The notes under the pieces are model-generated. The model had not been told where the DNA came from. It ran no database searches and was given only the letters and a program-made list of their open reading frames with translations. The position numbers and the translations under genes were made by a program. Shown here piece after piece: positions 52,601-58,600 of a DNA stretch of 64,000 bases (positions are counted from its first letter, which is position 1; each line of letters begins with the position of its first letter). Where the stretch lies: positions 2,715,214-2,779,213 of the forward strand of contig NC_049994.1 in NCBI RefSeq assembly GCF_000003815.2, given 5' to 3'. The stretch is from Branchiostoma floridae (taxonomy: Eukaryota; Chordata; Leptocardii; Amphioxiformes; Branchiostomatidae).

Positions 52601-55600
52601 CCTCGAGGTGAAAGTTTTCAACACTTAGAAGAACCATGCTTCCTTCTGCCACGGCGATCGTCCACTCACAAGTCACATCGTTGTCGTAGTCATCGGGGTA
52701 GTTCGGTGATGTCACAGTACCTCCAGGGGGGACCGTCAGGATACCTCCACATCCTGCAATTTCATGGTAAAAAATGTATTGTAAAGTGCAACTTAAAACC
52801 CTCAAACACCCGAGTGGGGTCCATTTGGACCAGAGGCGTACATTTTGAAGTGCCATTTGAACATTTTTGATCTGAAGATAAAATCCTTCCGTGACTTTGT
52901 CAGTCAATATGTCTTATACCTTCTCCTAAGTTTTCGCAAAGATTGGTACAATAATGTGGAAAATATAAAGAAAGTTTGTGTTCAGTCCCTCTGGGGTCCA
53001 AACGGACCCCAGCAAAAATGTGCAGTTTTTAAAACAAACTTTGGAGGCTAACTCCTTAACCACTTACCGTATGACTTCCAAACTTTCAGACAAAAAAAGA
53101 ATGTTAACCTTAATCCTTAATCATCACAAAAATTTCTGTGTCATCAACATGTAATGTGACGACATTATGACGTCATTTGCCTAATCAGGGCGGCCATCTT
53201 GGATTTTGACCAATGACGTCATGAAATTAGCATAAATTATAAATTTTAAGTCATAAAAATTACATTGAATTTCCTAGAATTTAATTGTTGTCAGAAAACA
53301 GGTGTAGTTTACCAAGAAAACCCTGTTTAAATTGAAATTGTCAAATTACTTTATTGACCAAAAACTTTTTCAAACAATATTTTAGTGTAACGTTTACCTG
53401 GGATCAATTTAGCCTGCACTATGCGTATTTAAGCACTACAAAGAAAGCTTAAGGTCTTTTTGATGCATTACTCCTAGTGGGCACCCTAAAAGAGATCCGA
53501 GCCAAAAAAAATAATAAACGGCTGCACGGGCGCGTGTTTTTAGCGGTAAGAAATTCCCTTTTAGCCAGCGAAGCACATCTCATGAGTTTTTTACAGGCTT
53601 TATTTAAGAAATGCAAAATTATGGTACATTACAAATCAAAACAACAGTGCAATATAACGTTACTTATACGTGTGACAGAACATTTCTGTGGTGATTCTTA
53701 ACATCACTAAGTATAGAAAACAGTCATCTTTAAAAGATCTGCAGATGTCACTTGTCTGTTTTCCCTTACATTGGTTTCTGCACCAGTTTTTGAATATGAA
53801 ATATTTGGCTGTAGTAATCAATAATTTGATTGTGACATAGGTATCGGATACTTTGTATGGATTTTCTGTTTAATGAAATAGTATGCTGGTTTATAGTAGA
53901 TTTATTTTGACATTACATTTAAGACAATTGGGCCAAAAGAAGTCAATGGGAAGACTAGAAAGGCCGACATTTGCTTAAGAGCAAATACAGCATATTTCAG
54001 CCATACCCCTTCCCACGCAACATTGGACTGTTCCAAATCACCCCTGCGCAAAAATGGAACATCCTCTTAACAGTACATTATCCCCCAAAGTGGACTGGTA
54101 TTGTGAATTGATTCCAGGTAAAAACAGAGCTTGCTTCTATTTTTCAGAAAATGACAATAATCACACCTTTCATTCAGAAAATTTTCATCATGACTGAAAA
54201 TTGTTGAATGACTTCATGTAATGTCATAAACAATTTTCAGTACGATAACTAGGTGTAAGTTTAAAAAAGTATAAGCTCCTTGTGATGTGGGTACATTTAT
54301 TATTGCAGTGAACTTTTTTTATTCAAGTAGGGCATACGATTTAATAATTATCAAGCAGGTGCAGGTACTGTAGGAGCGTTTGTTTTCTTCAAGCTGTAAA
54401 ACTGTTAAACTGTTTTACTTTGTATGCAATCAGCCATCGAGCCTATTCTTATTTTAGTTTAACAACTTCCTGCCAGACCCGGAAGATACGATTGAACCTT
54501 GTTCGAGGATTTATTTTCGTCTGTCTGGTCAGTCTGTTCATACCCTGGCGCTGAGAGTGTTTTATTGGGCTGAAACTCTGGCAGTTTAAAGTTACTTACA
54601 ATTTCAATGTTCAAAGTTTATGTCAAACAACAACAGCACTAGGAAATGTGGCCACTATAGACAGGTGGTCACTATAGAGAAAATGCTGATCTATTGACTA
54701 GGAGCCATACGTTACACATGATTTCAGTACACTGATCATTAATCATATAAACATTGCACAGGTAAGCCAATTGTTTAGATGTACAATTAAGTTCAAATAA
54801 TTCTGAAGAGAAATATTGATGAGAAAATAATCATACTCGCCACTGTCTAACTTATAATTACGTATCAAAACTAAACGCAGATTTTCTAACTAACGCACCT
54901 TTCGCCGACTTCATCAAAGGACCGCTGGCTATCAATCAAACACGGCTGTTGATTAGACTTAGAGTTTCAAACAGTCATGTGCTGTGTGCCAGTTGACAGC
55001 GAACTTCATGCTACGTGTTGTTACCTGCATGTATGCAGGTATGGTTTTGATGCTGGTGGGAACTTTTCGGTAGCCGGGGATGTAGGGCGTTGTATCTCGT
55101 GAACAGATGGTGCGAGCACGACGATTTTTGGTACGTGGGTTGGGGGTGGTAGCCTAACACTCAGGTTTGATTTTGGGCCTCCTGGCGTTTGAACTTGACA
55201 TTGCAGGTGGCATTTTTGGTGTTTTGGGGGCACTTTTGGCGCTGTGTGTCCCGAACGATACGCGCGATTGCGACGATTTTTGGTGCATGGGTGGGGGGTT
55301 GTTACCTGTTGCCTAGGATTGACTTTGGGCCTTGTCGCGTTTGAACTTGACCCGGCAGGTCGAATTTTGTGTCCGAGAGGGGTGTTTCCGGAGTTATATC
55401 TTCTGAACGGCTGGTGCTGGCGCGATGATATTTGGCACATGTGTCGGCGGTGGCTGAATAATGCTCAATTTTGATTTTGGCGCCCTTGGTGCTTGAACTT
55501 GACATTTTAGGTTACCTTTTGTGCGGGCACGGGGCGTGCGCTGTATCTCCGGAACGCAAGGTACCATTGTGTTGCTATTTGGTACGTGAGTTGTTTGTGG

Positions 55601-58600
55601 TGTCCTGGTGGTCAGGTTTGATTTTGGGCCTCCTAGTGCTTGAACTTGATACTGTATAGGTTGATCCTGTTTTTGTGTGGTTGGGGCATCCTCCCAATAT
55701 CTGCTTGGTTTTAAAAACAGATTATGGTTGGGTGCAGAACCATCATCTGGCCTGGGCCACCTTCAATGTATCAGGTTACTTAGTGGCACTGACAGTTTGC
55801 CAGATGACGGGAGTGTGCCAGATTATATATCTGTTGGTCAGGTATAATTGGAGTTTGCTTATTACTCTTTGTGGTGTTTCTAGAGCTGTATAGTACTGAG
55901 TTTTAAGTTTCGGTACAAGTTCCTTTACCCTGTTGGCAATCATGGTTGAACTTGAACTTAAACAGAAGAAGATGCAATTTTCTAATGTGGAGGAGAACTG
56001 TATAGAGTGTGGGCATAAGAGAAAGGTATGTGTATGATTTGTCCTGTGTTTCTTTTTGTTTCTTTGGTAATGCCATTTCCATACTGTATACAGGTAATTT
56101 GTTGTTTTGGGCTAGTCATATTCGCTTGGTTTTTGGGCCTGCTTAATCTATGGTACAGGCAGGGTTAAGTGGTGGAGGCTTAGCTTTGTTCTGTTTTAAA
56201 TTCAGTATCGTTGGTTGCATTTTGTCGCGGCAAATATATGATGAAATTCCCCTTCTAAGCAACTGCTCATTGGTTTGCGGGGATGTTTGCTGGGTGTTTG
56301 CTCTGACTACAACAGCTTCTGAACTTTTCAAAGCTTCCATTGCCAGTAGTCTGTGTAACACAAACTCCGCTGTCCAGGGCTGTAACTGGCCCCTCCCCGC
56401 GGGCCGGCGGATGTTTGGCGGGCTGCTATAAGCGAGATTTAATCAGGCTACATTGCCAGCAGCTTGCCATCTATAAATGGGATTGACAAGGACATTTTTC
56501 ATAGTAAATTATGCTGTTAAATTTGGCTTAGATACTACAGGAGATTTAGGTTTGGGTTGGATGGATTGAATGAAAATATCATACCACCCTGGGGACTAAC
56601 TGTTGCTGCTGCATGGGGGCTACCACTATTCATATTGTCTAATGTCTATGGAACTACAGATAAAAGTATCATTGGTCAAATTATGTAAGTAACATTCCGA
56701 TGTCAAGTGAATAACACCCCAGAAATAAATCTTTAATGAATATCATTGGAAGAACACAAACCAAGGAGACTTAGCAGCTGCATTAGGTCAGTACATTGAA
56801 ATAGGAAGATATTAGTATATCATGTGACAGAGTAACTACATGTGCATGGGCCATCTGAGACAAAAAAAAGGTAGCGTCTCAACAACTTCAAAGTACTGTG
56901 GTTGGTTACATACTTAAGAAATCCAAAATAAGTAATGTTCATCCATGTCCAAACTTACAAATTCAGAAAATGGAATTTCAGAGTCAGACTTTTGCATGGT
57001 GCACAACCAACACGGTAAAAAGCTCATTTTTCCAACCACGTACCACAGACAAAAAGGCAAAAATACCCAATAGGTCTACAGAAACCCAATACATTTCATG
57101 CAGGCCTGAGGTCTACGAACTCTTGTTTTACATTGCTTGGACCTTCTTTCCTACAGCGGTGCTTCTACAAAATATTTAGACTGTAACACTGAGTCCCACA
57201 TGTTTTATAGAATAGAATTTGACGCAGAACAGCGTTTTTTGCTGGGTATTTTTCTTGAAACATGTCCGTGGGAATATCAGCGAGGCGGCGACGTAGGGAT
57301 ATCAGACCGTCAACAAAAGTCGCACGGCGGCTAACGGCGCAGCGAAGATACTAGCGCTATAAATAAGCGCTTCAACTAAGGATGGCAACCCGTACAATAT
57401 TTTTGTATACTGTTGAGCTAAGTAAAGTTTGTTGTTTATGAGGTTTTAGTTGTCTTTGAAGCTTTGACCCGAAATATTTTAAAGTCAAACTGCTGAAGAG
57501 AAGTAAGTGACTGCTACGATTATCGTAGATATGGCCCTAAAAAAACTGATAAAAGAAGCCTTCTCAATAGTCTAAAATGCAAGAGCTTCCGGGGGGCTTC
57601 GCCCACCTGGGTCCCCCCCACAGTGGCCCTGCCCCTGGACCCCGCCAGGGACATTCGGCGGCCCCCGGACCCGTCCGACGCTTTGAAAAAATCCTGGAGA
57701 GAAGTCTGTACGGCCTGAGTCTTCAAGTTAACGTATTGTGTGGTCCCGCTTATGAATATTAATTAGCCTTCGCTTTCCTCTTCGCTGATTGGCTGAACCA
57801 TTAATTGGATTAACTCTTCCTGCCGGCTAGACGCAGGTGCAGATGTCGGCTCTGTGGGGTGAACGTCCGAAAGGTCATGGCATGGAGAACGAAAGAAAAC
57901 CAATTTCCCCTAAAAAAAGTGCTGTAATTAAGCCTTTTACAGTACTTTATGCCAAAAATTTTACTTGGATCATTTTACCAACTATCTTATGCCTATCTAT
58001 ACCAAATGTTACTCATACCAGGGTACAGGGGTGCAAAATATACCGTAATAAGACCGTCAACAACAGTCGCACGGAGCTAACAGCGCAGCGAAAATACCAT
58101 CGCTAGCGTTTCAACTTCGGATAACAAGTTATAAGTACTGTTGAACTCAGTAACGTTAAAGTTTGTTTTTAGTTGCCTTTGACGGATTGACCTGAAATAG
58201 TGTTACGCTAAACTTCTGAAGAGAAGTTAAGTGACTGCTGCGATCATAGATATGCCCCTAAGAACTGATACAATATAAAGCCTTCTGAATAGTCTAAAAT
58301 GCGAGAGCCTTAGGCGGGCTTCGCTCCCCCTGGCGGGAACACTGCTATATACGGGATCATGAGGCCCCACTTATGAATATTAATTAGCCTTTGGCCTCCT
58401 CTTCGCTGATTGGCTAGGTCTTTGATTCAATTAACTCTCCGGCTGACGCGCACAGGTGTGGCTCTGTGCGGGGTCACGGAAGGTCACGTCAGGAGGCCAA
58501 AAGAAAACAGATTTCCCCTCAGAAAAGGGCCAAAATTAATCATTTTAAAGTTTTTATGTCAAAATTTTACTTGAATCTTGTTACCAAGTATCTAATGCAT

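Noticed and set aside
55942-56025. Possible first exon on the plus strand (MVELELKQ, CIECGHKRK)
   Set aside because: Looks exon-like with a GTATGT donor, but no downstream partner exon or promoter could be found.
57601-57680. GC-rich stretch as a possible CpG promoter
   Set aside because: It is part of a repeated element with a related copy at 58.3 kb, not a single-copy promoter.
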